NCBI GenBank assembly: GCA_051886215.1
Contig: JBJEXX010000028.1
Span: 1-23,752, forward strand
Reading direction: 5' to 3'
Source of the DNA: JBJEXX01 sp051886215
GTDB taxonomy: Bacteria > Bacillota_I > Bacilli_A > RF39 > UBA660
DNA: 23,752 nucleotides
Position 1 is the first letter of the stretch. The number at the start of each line of letters is the position of its first letter. Shown piece by piece: positions 5,846-13,874 of this stretch. The notes under the pieces were generated by a model that was given only the letters and a program-made list of their open reading frames with translations, had not been told where the DNA came from and ran no database searches. Position numbers and translations under genes: made by a program.

Positions 5846-7099
5846 TTATTTTTTTATAGTTTTTTCTAAATAGATTCTTTTTTGGAATCCTCCTCTTTTT
5901 TGTCTTTTTTCATAAGCTTTATCTATAATATCATTTAAACTTTTATTTTCTAATTTAGCTATAGATTCCATTACTTCTAATACATCCGCTAATTCTTCCA
6001 TTATTTCATTATCTTTTGCTTCTATTACTTCATTACTTTCTTCTAATAGTTTTTTATATAATTCTTTTCTATATTCATCATCATTTAAAGTTCTTGTAAT
6101 AGCAATTTCATTATCTTTATTAATTATATCCGGAATATTATCTCTTACTAATTTATTATATACTTTTTCCATATCTTCTAACCTCTTATCATTTATAATA
6201 GGATTCAAACTCCTACTTTTTATATTTTCTAATTTTATATCATCTATTTCTTCTATTTTTATATTTTCAAATTCATATAACATTTCATTTAAATCTTTTA
6301 TACCACTATTTTTTATTTTATTAAGCAAACTATCTTCATATAAAATGAATAAATCATTATATTGAATAATATTATTATTTATTGCTTTTTTTGTTATATT
6401 TGCCAGTAATTCCATCATATAATTATCTTCTTTAGAATGACAATATTCATCTATTTTCTTACTAGTGTCATAAGCTAATCTAGCGCTTTTTAATGTTTTA
6501 AAACCTAATTCTTGTTCATTATCTTCATTAATGAATATATCTAAATTATCAACTATTTCCTTAATATCTTCTTTTTTAAGATTTTTCACCCAAGCATATC
6601 CAGTTAATATAATACCATCTAATCTATCTGCACAAAGTTTAGGTCTTTTATTATCAACTATTGTATATTTTTTAAAATCTATTATATCCTCTACTTTTAT
6701 ATTATTTTCTTCTAAATATTTTCTTAATAACTTATCATTTTTAATAATATTTTCTGTAAAAGCTTCAGTACTTTCTTGAATCTCATAATCTTTATTCATA
6801 TAATCAATAACATGAGAAAAACAAGGTGTACCGATATCATGAAATAATCCTGCCAAAGTTGCTTTTTTATCTTTAGTAAAGTTCCAAGTCAATAAAGCAA
6901 CAGTAAGAGAATGATCATATCTACTTATTTTTTCTTCAAAATTATATATGTTTTTAGAAGCATAATCCATACCACAAAAATAGCCTATTTTTTCTAACCT
7001 TAATAAGCTAGGAATATTTAAATATTTTTGTAAAAAATCTGGTATTTTATTATTACTAATTAACTTTAAATAATAACTATATATATCTTTATTATTCAT
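5846..7099 (-). CDS. HD hydrolase fused to a MazG-like NTP pyrophosphohydrolase
   Basis: 417 aa; ATG 7097-7099 after TTAGGAGAATT. Residues 1 to about 305 are an HD phosphohydrolase: H63 (RYDHSLTVALL), HD 87-88 (LFHDIGTPCFSHV), and later ADRLDG with D158/D161. The layout is like dNTP triphosphohydrolase/SpoT-type HD proteins. Residues 310-417 are MazG-like: YNKLVRDNIPDII, then EESNEV (metal-binding acidic helix), then EELADVLEV. The predicted action is nucleotide hydrolysis by both halves. An internal ATG (6170-6172) marks exactly where a stand-alone MazG-like protein would begin, preceded by AGAGG nine bases upstream, so a shorter product may also be made. It heads the five-gene operon. Confidence 0.85.
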   Translation of the reverse strand: MNNKDIYSYYLKLISNNKIPDFLQKYLNIPSLLRLEKIGYFCGMDYASKNIYNFEEKISRYDHSLTVALLTWNFTKDKKATLAGLFHDIGTPCFSHVIDYMNKDYEIQESTEAFTENIIKNDKLLRKYLEENNIKVEDIIDFKKYTIVDNKRPKLCADRLDGIILTGYAWVKNLKKEDIKEIVDNLDIFINEDNEQELGFKTLKSARLAYDTSKKIDEYCHSKEDNYMMELLANITKKAINNNIIQYNDLFILYEDSLLNKIKNSGIKDLNEMLYEFENIKIEEIDDIKLENIKSRSLNPIINDKRLEDMEKVYNKLVRDNIPDIINKDNEIAITRTLNDDEYRKELYKKLLEESNEVIEAKDNEIMEELADVLEVMESIAKLENKSLNDIIDKAYEKRQKRGGFQKRIYLEKTIKK

Positions 7100-7117
7100 A
7101 TAATTCTCCTAAAAACA

Positions 7118-7126
7118 ATTATAACA
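7118..7126 (-). promoter_or_regulatory. Extended -10 promoter for the HD-MazG operon
   Basis: Minus-strand TGTTATAAT immediately follows the lepB terminator and lies 18 bases before the start codon. No good -35 is seen, which is compatible with an extended -10. Confidence 0.6.
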
Positions 7127-7137
7127 TATATACAATT

Positions 7138-7162
7138 AAAAAAGTGGAATAATCCACTTTTT
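7138..7162 (-). terminator. Intrinsic terminator of lepB
   Basis: Ten-pair stem AAAAAGTGGA / TCCACTTTTT with a four-base loop, followed by a run of T on the minus strand. The stem overlaps the lepB stop codon. Confidence 0.85.
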
Positions 7163-7679
7163 AATACTTTTTACCAAATCTAGAGAATGGAAAAACAGTT
7201 AAAGTTGTTTGACCTTGAATTTCATCAATCGGAATAAAGCCTATATATCTACTATCTAAGGAATCCGTTCTATTGTCTCCTACTACAAAATAATTATCTT
7301 TTGGTACCTTTTTACTACCTAAACTAGTTATATTAAAATCTTCTGTTTTAGCATGATTAAAATTTTCTTTAACATATTTACCATTTATATACAACTTATT
7401 ATCTTTATATTCTACTGTTTCTCCTGGCAAACCTATAACACGCTTTATAATATATGTATCATGATCATATATTACAACTATATCAAATCTTTTAATATCC
7501 GAAAATTTATATTTTATTCTATTTAAAATCATTACATCTCCATCTTTTAAAGTAGTATCCATAGATGTACCTTCAACCATAACTGGAGTTACTAGAAATT
7601 GTTTTATAAGTATAACTACTATAAATATAATTATGTATGGAGCAAATTCTTTTAACCAATTTTTCTTTTTTTCTTCCAT
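7161..7679 (-). CDS. lepB: Signal peptidase I
   Basis: 172 aa from ATG 7677-7679, where GGTG sits six bases upstream. A longer open frame reaches 7760 but would run back through the rplS terminator. One membrane anchor (YIIIFIVVILIKQFLV) lies at residues 15-30, followed by the catalytic Ser in EGTSM (S39) and Lys in YIIKRVIGLPGE (K79), then GDNRTDSLDSRYIG. This is the bacterial Ser/Lys type, not the Ser/His SipW/ER type. It removes signal peptides from secreted proteins at the outer face of the membrane. Confidence 0.93.
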   Translation of the reverse strand: MEEKKKNWLKEFAPYIIIFIVVILIKQFLVTPVMVEGTSMDTTLKDGDVMILNRIKYKFSDIKRFDIVVIYDHDTYIIKRVIGLPGETVEYKDNKLYINGKYVKENFNHAKTEDFNITSLGSKKVPKDNYFVVGDNRTDSLDSRYIGFIPIDEIQGQTTLTVFPFSRFGKKY

Positions 7680-7696
7680 AACCATCACCAAACTAA

Positions 7697-7721
7697 AAAA
7701 GTAAGCTTCTAGCTCACTTTT
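7697..7721 (-). terminator. Intrinsic terminator of rplS
   Basis: Minus-strand stem AAAAGTGAGCT / AGCTTACTTTT (11 pairs, one G-U) with a three-base loop, then more T. It begins within the rplS stop codon. Confidence 0.8.
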
Positions 7722-8067
7722 ATTTTTGTCCTCTTTCTTTGATACGATATGAACCAACAATATTTCTTAAGAAATTTAATTTAGCCCTTCTTACTTTACC
7801 ATGACGAAGCACTTCGATATAAGCAAGTTTTGGAGAATGAATTGGAAAAATTCTTTCAACTCCAACACCATAAGATATTTTTCTTACAGTAAATGTTTCA
7901 CTTATTCCAGCACCTTTTCTAGCTATTACTGTTCCCTCGAAATCTTGAACACGTTCTCTTTTTCCTTCAATAATCTTAACTCCTACTTTTACAGTATCTC
8001 CTACTCTAAATTCAGGAATATTAGGATTTTTTTGTTTTTCTGTAATTCTATCAATTACATTACTCAT
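7720..8067 (-). CDS. rplS: 50S ribosomal protein L19
   Basis: 115 aa, full length. Recognisable from FRVGDTVKVGVKIIEGKRER, VQDFEGTVIARKG and ERIFPIHSP through KVRRAKLNFLRN. L19 sits at the 30S-50S interface. The start ATG is preceded by AGAAAGGAAGAG. The gene is separated from lepB by a terminator, so the two are probably expressed separately or with partial read-through. Confidence 0.97.
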   Translation of the reverse strand: MSNVIDRITEKQKNPNIPEFRVGDTVKVGVKIIEGKRERVQDFEGTVIARKGAGISETFTVRKISYGVGVERIFPIHSPKLAYIEVLRHGKVRRAKLNFLRNIVGSYRIKERGQK

Positions 8068-8106
8068 GATATCTCTTCCTTTCTAAAATATATTTGATCA
8101 TATATT

Positions 8107-8112
8107 ATTATA
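8107..8112 (-). promoter_or_regulatory. Probable -10 of the rplS promoter
   Basis: Minus-strand TATAAT lies about 40 bases upstream of the rplS start, preceded by TG without the usual one-base gap. No convincing -35. No trmD or rimM gene, a common rplS neighbour, lies upstream here. Confidence 0.4.
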
Positions 8113-8167
8113 CAGCGGATCAGTACGCATATAAATATAACATAAAAATTAGTTTTAAGCAAGTAAT

Positions 8168-8674
8168 TTAATTATTTTTTGTTTTTAAGTAAGATTTTGG
8201 TATTACATTTCCTACATCATTATCTTTCTTTGTTTCAATATAATTAAACTCACATAAATTTAAAAAACCATTTATCCAACGAGTTTTTACTCCTTTTGGT
8301 TTATTACTATCTTTATTAGAATCCATAGAATAATTATATAAATTGTCTAATATCTTATTCATATTTAAAAATTCTATATTATTTTTTCTATCCATCTTTT
8401 TAATAACTGCTTTAACAAAATCAGGATAATTATATACACTTCCAATATTTACTTTTATTTTTTCTTGTATTTCAATACCTAAAATATGTAATTGATCATA
8501 TGGTTCTATGGAAGATAAATCTTTATCACTATTACTAAAATCAAATTCCCTTTCTATTCTATGCCTTAAAGCAATATTTTTAACATAATTATTTAATTTA
8601 TCATAGTCATATGATACTTCATATATATCAATACTATCTTTATTCAAAACACTAATTTTTTCTTTTACTATCAT
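8168..8674 (-). CDS. Unrecognised soluble protein, paralogue-like to the next gene upstream
   Basis: 168 aa; ATG 8672-8674 with TTAGGATG upstream, overlapping the end of the 8652-9260 gene by 23 bases, so the two are probably co-translated. No signal peptide or membrane helix. Its N-terminal DIYEVSYDYDKLNNYV is similar in pattern to TYKVSYDPVEMYYFY of the overlapping gene (shared YxVSYD, then a Tyr), suggesting an ancient duplication. It has a Lys-rich C-terminus. It is the last gene of a three-gene run driven from the promoter at 9875. I do not recognise the family. Confidence 0.7.
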   Translation of the reverse strand: MIVKEKISVLNKDSIDIYEVSYDYDKLNNYVKNIALRHRIEREFDFSNSDKDLSSIEPYDQLHILGIEIQEKIKVNIGSVYNYPDFVKAVIKKMDRKNNIEFLNMNKILDNLYNYSMDSNKDSNKPKGVKTRWINGFLNLCEFNYIETKKDNDVGNVIPKSYLKTKNN

Positions 8675-9260
8675 TGTTATTACATCCTAAAACTTTTACT
8701 TTATTACTTTCTATATTTTTAATAGCATCTGTTAATTCATAAACATCCATAATCCATAATTGATATTCCTCTGTATTTTTAACTGGTTCAAAATCTTCAA
8801 TATCCTGTTCATTAACTAATTCATCTTGAAATAAGCAAAAATAGTAATTAGCTAATGCTCTTTTTCTAGCAATATCCATAGAATTCTTTTCTAATAAAAA
8901 ATTATTTATACGTAATATATTATCTCTTATTCCACCTATTAAATTAAATCCTTTATAACCATTTACAGAGCTTATTGCGTTTATAAATGGAGATAATTTT
9001 ACACCAATACCATGTATTTTATATAAATTATCTTCAGCATAGTAATTTCTTTCACACTTAATTATTTCATCTACTGGAGTATAAATAGTTAAATCTTCAT
9101 TTTTTATTACTGATTCTGGTAATGCAACTTCAAAATTAACCTGTTCCGTATCTTGATTTTCAAATTCCTTATAAAAATAGTACATTTCTACAGGATCATA
9201 AGAAACTTTATAAGTTACTACTTTATCACCTTGAACTATATCTATATATTCACTTTTCAT
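8652..9260 (-). CDS. Unrecognised soluble protein of the four-gene cluster
   Basis: 202 aa; ATG 9258-9260 with AAAAGGAAAA upstream, 11 bases inside the end of the membrane-protein gene 9250-9849. It is acidic in the first half (QDTEQVNFEVALPE, YTPVDEII) and has no membrane helix. The N-terminal YKVSYD pattern links it to the 8168-8674 protein. A central KIHGIGVKLSPFINAISS segment may form a hydrophobic core helix. Overlaps on both sides imply a single transcription and translation unit. No family is recognised. Confidence 0.7.
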   Translation of the reverse strand: MKSEYIDIVQGDKVVTYKVSYDPVEMYYFYKEFENQDTEQVNFEVALPESVIKNEDLTIYTPVDEIIKCERNYYAEDNLYKIHGIGVKLSPFINAISSVNGYKGFNLIGGIRDNILRINNFLLEKNSMDIARKRALANYYFCLFQDELVNEQDIEDFEPVKNTEEYQLWIMDVYELTDAIKNIESNKVKVLGCNNNDSKRKN

Positions 9261-9849
9261 AATATTTTTTCCTTTTCATTTTATTATTTTTAGTAGTTTG
9301 AAATTGATGATTAGCAATTACTTCATCTCTTAATAAATTTAGAAATTCTATTTTTTCCTTATTTGTTAAATTATTATAAGAAGTACCTAATTCATTATTT
9401 TCTATTCCTTGTTCTATATTTTTTCTTTCATTTTTAATAATTTCTATCTTTTGATAATCTTCTAAAGTTTCAAAAGTATTAATTTTATTATTCATTAATT
9501 CTTCTCTAGCAGCTTTAAATTTATGTTCTTTTATAATTGCGTTTTCCTGTTGTAACCTTAGTTGTTCTTTATCAATTATAATGCCATCAGAAATATATTT
9601 TTGTTTATCAATTAAATAAAATTCTTTAAAACTAGTAGGATAAGATATAAATATTGCCATATTTATAAATGGTATGAATGAAACACCTATTTCTTTAAAT
9701 ATTTCTTTAAAAAACTTATTTTTATTACTAATTTCATAATTTTCTTTTTTAAATTTTTTTGTTTCAATACATTTAGCGATTATTACATTAGCTGTATCTA
9801 TAACAACACAACCTGCATATATTCCAGCAAGCCAATAAAAAATATTCAT
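9250..9849 (-). CDS. Unrecognised membrane-anchored protein, paralogue of 9985-10608
   Basis: 199 aa; ATG 9847-9849 preceded by TTGGAGGTTAAAAT. An N-terminal membrane helix (FYWLAGIYAGCVVIDTANVII) and a second hydrophobic stretch (GVSFIPFINMAIFISY, about residues 55-70) are followed by a long charged, probably helical cytoplasmic tail. The tail shares NTFETLEDYQK, then ER, then LTNKEKIEFLNLLRDEV with the neighbouring paralogue. The stop is TGA. It leads the overlapping three-gene run. The architecture suggests a membrane scaffold or anchor; no function is known to me. Confidence 0.75.
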   Translation of the reverse strand: MNIFYWLAGIYAGCVVIDTANVIIAKCIETKKFKKENYEISNKNKFFKEIFKEIGVSFIPFINMAIFISYPTSFKEFYLIDKQKYISDGIIIDKEQLRLQQENAIIKEHKFKAAREELMNNKINTFETLEDYQKIEIIKNERKNIEQGIENNELGTSYNNLTNKEKIEFLNLLRDEVIANHQFQTTKNNKMKRKKYYEK

Positions 9850-9874
9850 ATTTTAACCTCCAAAAAGTATCTGT

Positions 9875-9883
9875 ATTATAACA
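9875..9883 (-). promoter_or_regulatory. Extended -10 promoter of the 8168-9849 gene run
   Basis: Minus-strand TGTTATAAT directly after the terminator at 9883-9915 and about 26 bases before the start codon. Confidence 0.6.
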
Positions 9884-9915
9884 AAAAATGATAGAAAAGT
9901 CAATTGATCTATCAT
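9883..9915 (-). terminator. Intrinsic terminator after gene 9985-10608
   Basis: Minus-strand stem ATGATAGA / TCTATCAT with a 12-base loop followed by six T. The tract runs straight into the next promoter's -10. Confidence 0.75.
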
Positions 9916-9984
9916 CTTGCTAAAACAATAATAAATGTATTTTCGTTTTCACTATTTTTATTTTATAATATTTCATAATTTGAT

Positions 9985-10608
9985 CTACTTTCTCAATAAT
10001 TTATTCTTTAGATGTTTAGGTGTTTTATATTCAATATTATAAGTACTTAATACTTCTTCCCTTAAAATATCTAAAAATTCTATTTTTTCTTCTTTAGTTA
10101 ATTGATTATAAGCATTTCTTAACTCATCATCAGAAGAGTTGTTATATACTTTTTCCCTTTCTTCTTTTAAAACTTTCAACTTGTCAACATCATTTAAAGT
10201 TTCAAAGTTTGCCATCTTTTCTTCGTGAAAACTCTTTCTAGCTTCCTCGAATTTTTCTTGTTTAATAATATAATTTTCTTCATATTCTAAACGTTCTTCG
10301 CTCTTTTTTAATAAATAATTATTAATTAAGTGTTGTTTATAATTACGATAATCTTCATCAAACTCCTTTGTCAAAAGTATTGGAGAAGCAAAAGCCATCA
10401 TAGTATTAAAACCAGGAAATAAAATAATAAACAATAACACAGCAAAATCACTCTTGTCATCTAAAAATATAGAACTCGTTTTTCCTTTTTTGATAATATA
10501 ACCTTCTTTTTTTATTTTATTTTTAATTTTTAATACATGACCTGCAAAAGATGCCGCTGTAGCTAAGACACTTACTCCATAAATACTTCCCATTATAATT
10601 CCAAACAT
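9985..10608 (-). CDS. Unrecognised membrane-anchored protein, paralogue of 9250-9849
   Basis: 207 aa; ATG 10606-10608 after an excellent ribosome-binding site (AGAGGAGGTCACT). Two hydrophobic segments (MGSIYGVSVLATAASFAG, and AVLLFIILFPGFNTMMAFAS at about 56-76) precede a charged coiled-coil-like tail. The tail motifs ANFETLNDVDKLKVLKEER and LTKEEKIEFLDILREEV align with those of the 9250-9849 protein, so the pair are diverged paralogues with the same two-helix plus tail layout. It has its own promoter and terminator, unlike its paralogue, which heads a three-gene run. Family unknown. Confidence 0.75.
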   Translation of the reverse strand: MFGIIMGSIYGVSVLATAASFAGHVLKIKNKIKKEGYIIKKGKTSSIFLDDKSDFAVLLFIILFPGFNTMMAFASPILLTKEFDEDYRNYKQHLINNYLLKKSEERLEYEENYIIKQEKFEEARKSFHEEKMANFETLNDVDKLKVLKEEREKVYNNSSDDELRNAYNQLTKEEKIEFLDILREEVLSTYNIEYKTPKHLKNKLLRK

Positions 10609-10637
10609 AGTGACCTCCTCTAAATATAATTGTCGCT

Positions 10638-10643
10638 ATTATA
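10638..10643 (-). promoter_or_regulatory. Probable -10 of gene 9985-10608
   Basis: Minus-strand TATAAT (in TTAGTATAATAG) just after the deacetylase terminator and about 30 bases before the start codon. Confidence 0.5.
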
Positions 10644-10644
10644 C

Positions 10645-10674
10645 TAAAAAAGTTAGTTTCTGTCAAACTAACTT
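10645..10674 (-). terminator. Intrinsic terminator of the deacetylase gene
   Basis: Perfect ten-pair stem AAGTTAGTTT / AAACTAACTT with a five-base loop, followed by six T on the minus strand. The stem includes the deacetylase stop codon. Confidence 0.85.
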
Positions 10675-12290
10675 ATCATTTCTATAAAATCATCTAGTGT
10701 AATATCATTAAGTATTACATATCTCGGAATCAAGTAATTATTATCTGTTCTTTTGCTCTTTCTATTTCCTCCCACAAACGCAACTTGAAACATTTCTTTT
10801 ACTACTTCAATTGTTTTCTCATCATGAATATAGAAAGGATAACAATAAGCAATTGGTTCGTTACCAATTATATCTAAAGATTTTTTTATATCGTTTCTAA
10901 TACTTTCTTTATCTAAAACAAGAGTTTTTATACCACAATTACCATTATTACAGAAATTCCTGTCATGTAAAGAATGACTATGTGACTGTATTTCTAAATT
11001 ACCGGTACGATATTTTGACATCGGCCAAAAACTAGTAATTAAGAAAAGAGTTGCTTTTTGATTATATTTATCTAAAACATCAGGAAGAATAGTATCAGTT
11101 CCAAGTGCTCCATCATCAACAGTAAGTAAAACGCTTTTTTTAGGTACTTCTATTTCTCCTTTTAGCCATTTATTATATTCATCCATAGTAAGACTCTTAT
11201 AATTATTATCTTGTAAATATTTCATCTGTTCTTCAAACTTATCTTTTTTTAACGCAATTACCTCATCACATTCACCATCAGTAGTATAAAAGAAATGATA
11301 ATTTAATACCGCAATTGAAGTGGCATATTCACTACTATCAAGTTGTTTTCCTTCAAATATATCATTAAAACGTTCTATAGTTGTAAATTTATTAATTTTA
11401 TACCAATATAATTTATCTTTAGAAGAAAAAGCATCATTCTCAACAAAATTTAATTCTAGATCTTTTTCTAATGTATAATTTATATTATATTTTTTTAATA
11501 TATTTTGAAATTCAGAACTTTCTTCTTGTAATACGATAAAAACAGTATTCTTAGCAAATAAAATATTTTCTTCCAACCATTTATTATATTCATCTTTAGT
11601 AATAGTTATATATTTTTTATCATTTAATATTTTAATAAATTCTTCTATATTTGCCGTTTTATCAAAATATATAACAGGCATAGATGTAATTGTTTCAATG
11701 TCACTATTTTTTACTTTTTTAAATTCATTTATATCGTCTTTTTTTACTTGTACTATTTCCTTATTATATATACAAGTATAAAAATCTTTACTTTTTTCTA
11801 AAATTTTTAATTCTAATTCCTCTTTTATTTTTAAATATTTTTTTTCATTTTTATATATAATTGCATTTTTCTTAGTAACTATATTTTCATTAAATAAAAT
11901 ACTATTATAAGATACCTCTTCTTTATTTTTACTTTTAGTTAAATCTTTATATGTAATATAGTAATCATTATCTTTTAATTTAAAATAATCTCCTTCTATG
12001 TTAGATAAAGAAACTATATTATTTTTATAAATAGTTCCAATCTTTATATATTTATTATTTTCTTTTTTATAAACAATTTTATTTGTTGTAGTTTTCATAT
12101 AATTACTATAAATAGATTGTATTTTATTTTTATTATAAGCAAAATAGAATAATATTCCTAATAAAATTAAAATACCTAATATTAATATTAATTTTATAAA
12201 ATTTAATTTTTTTAACTTTCTTCTTTTTTTTCTAGTTTTGTTCTTTATATTTTCACTTACCTCTATATTCTTTTTATTATTTTTTTTCAT
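10668..12290 (-). CDS. Membrane-anchored polysaccharide deacetylase (NodB/CE4 family) with vestigial half-repeat
   Basis: 540 aa. A Lys/Arg-rich start is followed by one membrane helix (FIKLILILGILILLGILFYFAY, 31-52), so the bulk is extracellular. Residues 60-200 contain SH3-like beta stretches. The catalytic NodB domain occupies about 325-540: LNYHFF, LLTVDDG (D392, D393), then EIQSHSHSLHD with H437 and H442 as metal ligands, YCYPF, and a C-terminal LIPRY. It probably removes acetyl groups from peptidoglycan or another surface glycan. Residues 218-257 (KDEYNKWLEENILFAKNTVF) look like residues 353-395 (MDEYNKWLKGEIEVPKKSVL) without the DDG motif, which suggests a degenerate internal duplication. 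A CNNGNC insert (447-452) could form a disulfide. Confidence 0.85.
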   Translation of the reverse strand: MKKNNKKNIEVSENIKNKTRKKRRKLKKLNFIKLILILGILILLGILFYFAYNKNKIQSIYSNYMKTTTNKIVYKKENNKYIKIGTIYKNNIVSLSNIEGDYFKLKDNDYYITYKDLTKSKNKEEVSYNSILFNENIVTKKNAIIYKNEKKYLKIKEELELKILEKSKDFYTCIYNKEIVQVKKDDINEFKKVKNSDIETITSMPVIYFDKTANIEEFIKILNDKKYITITKDEYNKWLEENILFAKNTVFIVLQEESSEFQNILKKYNINYTLEKDLELNFVENDAFSSKDKLYWYKINKFTTIERFNDIFEGKQLDSSEYATSIAVLNYHFFYTTDGECDEVIALKKDKFEEQMKYLQDNNYKSLTMDEYNKWLKGEIEVPKKSVLLTVDDGALGTDTILPDVLDKYNQKATLFLITSFWPMSKYRTGNLEIQSHSHSLHDRNFCNNGNCGIKTLVLDKESIRNDIKKSLDIIGNEPIAYCYPFYIHDEKTIEVVKEMFQVAFVGGNRKSKRTDNNYLIPRYVILNDITLDDFIEMIS

Positions 12291-12341
12291 ACTCTCACCA
12301 ATATTAAAATAGCATACTTTTATCTAAAATTAAATATAAAA

Positions 12342-13079
12342 TTAAAATAAATTTAAAGATATATACATAATAATTATTCCTATCAAGAAAAATATTATAG
12401 TTTTAGACTTATTTTTATACGATAAAGATTCTGGTAATAATTCAAAGAACGCAATATATAACATTATTCCTGCGATTATAGAATATAGTAATCCAATAAA
12501 AGAAGAAGTTATAAATTTAGATAAAAATAAATAGGCTAATATTGCTCCTAATGGTTCACTCATTGCCGAAATAAAAGTATATAAAAATGCTTTTTTCTTA
12601 TTTTTGGTTGCATAATAAATAGGTACCGCAATTGATATACCTTCTGGTATATTATGAAGTGCAATAGCCATAGATAAATTAATTCCTAAATGAATATCTA
12701 TTGTAGTAGTCATATATGTTATTATTCCTTCTGGTATATTATGAATAATAATTGCTAGCATTGATATAAATCCTATTTTATACAATCTGCTTTCTTGATT
12801 GAAATTAATTTTTTTATCGAAAAAATTCGATATTATAAAACCTATATTAATACCTATTAAAGATAATAATATAGTTGGGAATGTTTTATATACATTATGA
12901 AGTTCTTTAATAGATTCTGGAATTAAATCTAAGATAGATACACAAAACATAACTCCAGATGCAAAAGCTAATGATGAAATTAAAACATTATTATGTTCTT
13001 TTTTATAAATAAACAAGTAACCTATCATAGTAGAAAGACCTGCAAGAAGAGGTAATAAAAAAGCTAAATTAAAAGACAT
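12342..13079 (-). CDS. zupT: ZIP-family metal transporter
   Basis: 245 aa with about eight membrane segments. The ZIP signature appears twice: IIHNIPEGI at 112-120 (H113) and ALHNIPEGI at 140-148 (H142), the metal-binding helices IV and V. A cytoplasmic loop with DKKINFNQE lies between. Family members move zinc, iron or manganese into the cytoplasm. The start ATG follows TTGGTGATTAT. The 39-base gap from exoA and 51-base gap to the deacetylase lack obvious promoters, so it may be read through from lepA. The zupT name reflects family resemblance; metal specificity is not shown. Confidence 0.88.
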   Translation of the reverse strand: MSFNLAFLLPLLAGLSTMIGYLFIYKKEHNNVLISSLAFASGVMFCVSILDLIPESIKELHNVYKTFPTILLSLIGINIGFIISNFFDKKINFNQESRLYKIGFISMLAIIIHNIPEGIITYMTTTIDIHLGINLSMAIALHNIPEGISIAVPIYYATKNKKKAFLYTFISAMSEPLGAILAYLFLSKFITSSFIGLLYSIIAGIMLYIAFFELLPESLSYKNKSKTIIFFLIGIIIMYISLNLF

Positions 13080-13118
13080 ATAATCACCAATTAATTATAT
13101 GTCTTTTAGAAAAATTAA

Positions 13119-13874
13119 TTAATTTTTTAATTCCAGTCCTATAGGACAATGATCGCTTCCTAATACTTCATTATAAATATTAGTAGCACTAACATTATTA
13201 ATAAAGTCTTTATTTACTAGAAAATAGTCAATTCTCCAACCGATATTTTTTTCTCTGACACCTTTTCTATAGCTCCACCATGTATAATAGTCTGTTTTAT
13301 TTTTATTAAAATACCTAAAAGTATCTATAAATCCACTATTTAATAATTTTGTAAATTTTTCTCTTTCTTCATAAGTAAAACCAGCATTTCCAATATTAGC
13401 TTTGGCATTTTTTATATCTATTTCTTCATGGGCAACATTAAAATCACCACATACAACAACATTTTTTGTTTTAGCAAGAGTATTTAAATATTTTCTAAAT
13501 AAATCTTCAAAATTCATTCTTGATTTCATTCTAGATAAATCTCTTTTAATATTAGGAACATATACATTTACTAAATAAAAATTATCATATTCTAAAGTAA
13601 TAGTTCTACCTTCATCATCATATTCTTCATTATCTATACCATACTTTACACTTATTGGTTTTATTCTAGATAATATTAAAGTACCAGAATATCCTTTTCT
13701 CTTAGCAGGATATAAATATTCATAATAATCTTTAGGATGAAAATCATATTGTTCTATAGTGGCTTTTGTTTCTTGAAAGCAATATATATCAGCATTAGTT
13801 TTGAGAAAGAAATCAATCAAACCTTTTTTTATACATGCCCTAATACCAGCAACATTCCATGATACTAATTTCAT
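13119..13874 (-). CDS. exoA: Exodeoxyribonuclease III (AP endonuclease)
   Basis: 251 aa from ATG 13872-13874, giving the canonical MKLVSWNVAGIR. An in-frame TTG two codons upstream is less likely. Catalytic motifs: N7 (SWNV), E35 (FQETK), CGDFNVAH, YTWWSYR, WRIDYFLV and SDHCPIGLE. The enzyme cuts DNA at abasic sites and degrades 3' ends in base-excision repair. Its ATG overlaps the TGA of the pilin-like gene (ATGA at 13871-13874), so translation is coupled to that gene and to lepA upstream. An abasic-site nuclease and the glycosylase-like gene at 1-493 would act in the same pathway, though they are far apart here. Confidence 0.95.
   Translation of the reverse strand: MKLVSWNVAGIRACIKKGLIDFFLKTNADIYCFQETKATIEQYDFHPKDYYEYLYPAKRKGYSGTLILSRIKPISVKYGIDNEEYDDEGRTITLEYDNFYLVNVYVPNIKRDLSRMKSRMNFEDLFRKYLNTLAKTKNVVVCGDFNVAHEEIDIKNAKANIGNAGFTYEEREKFTKLLNSGFIDTFRYFNKNKTDYYTWWSYRKGVREKNIGWRIDYFLVNKDFINNVSATNIYNEVLGSDHCPIGLELKN

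Noticed and set aside
7680..7760. Longer lepB beginning at 7760
   Set aside because: It would translate through the rplS terminator hairpin and into rplS, and the ribosome-binding site fits 7679.
13110..13127. 18-bp AT palindrome at the end of exoA as a terminator
   Set aside because: It has no loop, no GC pairs and no separate T run. In sequence this AT-rich it is probably chance.
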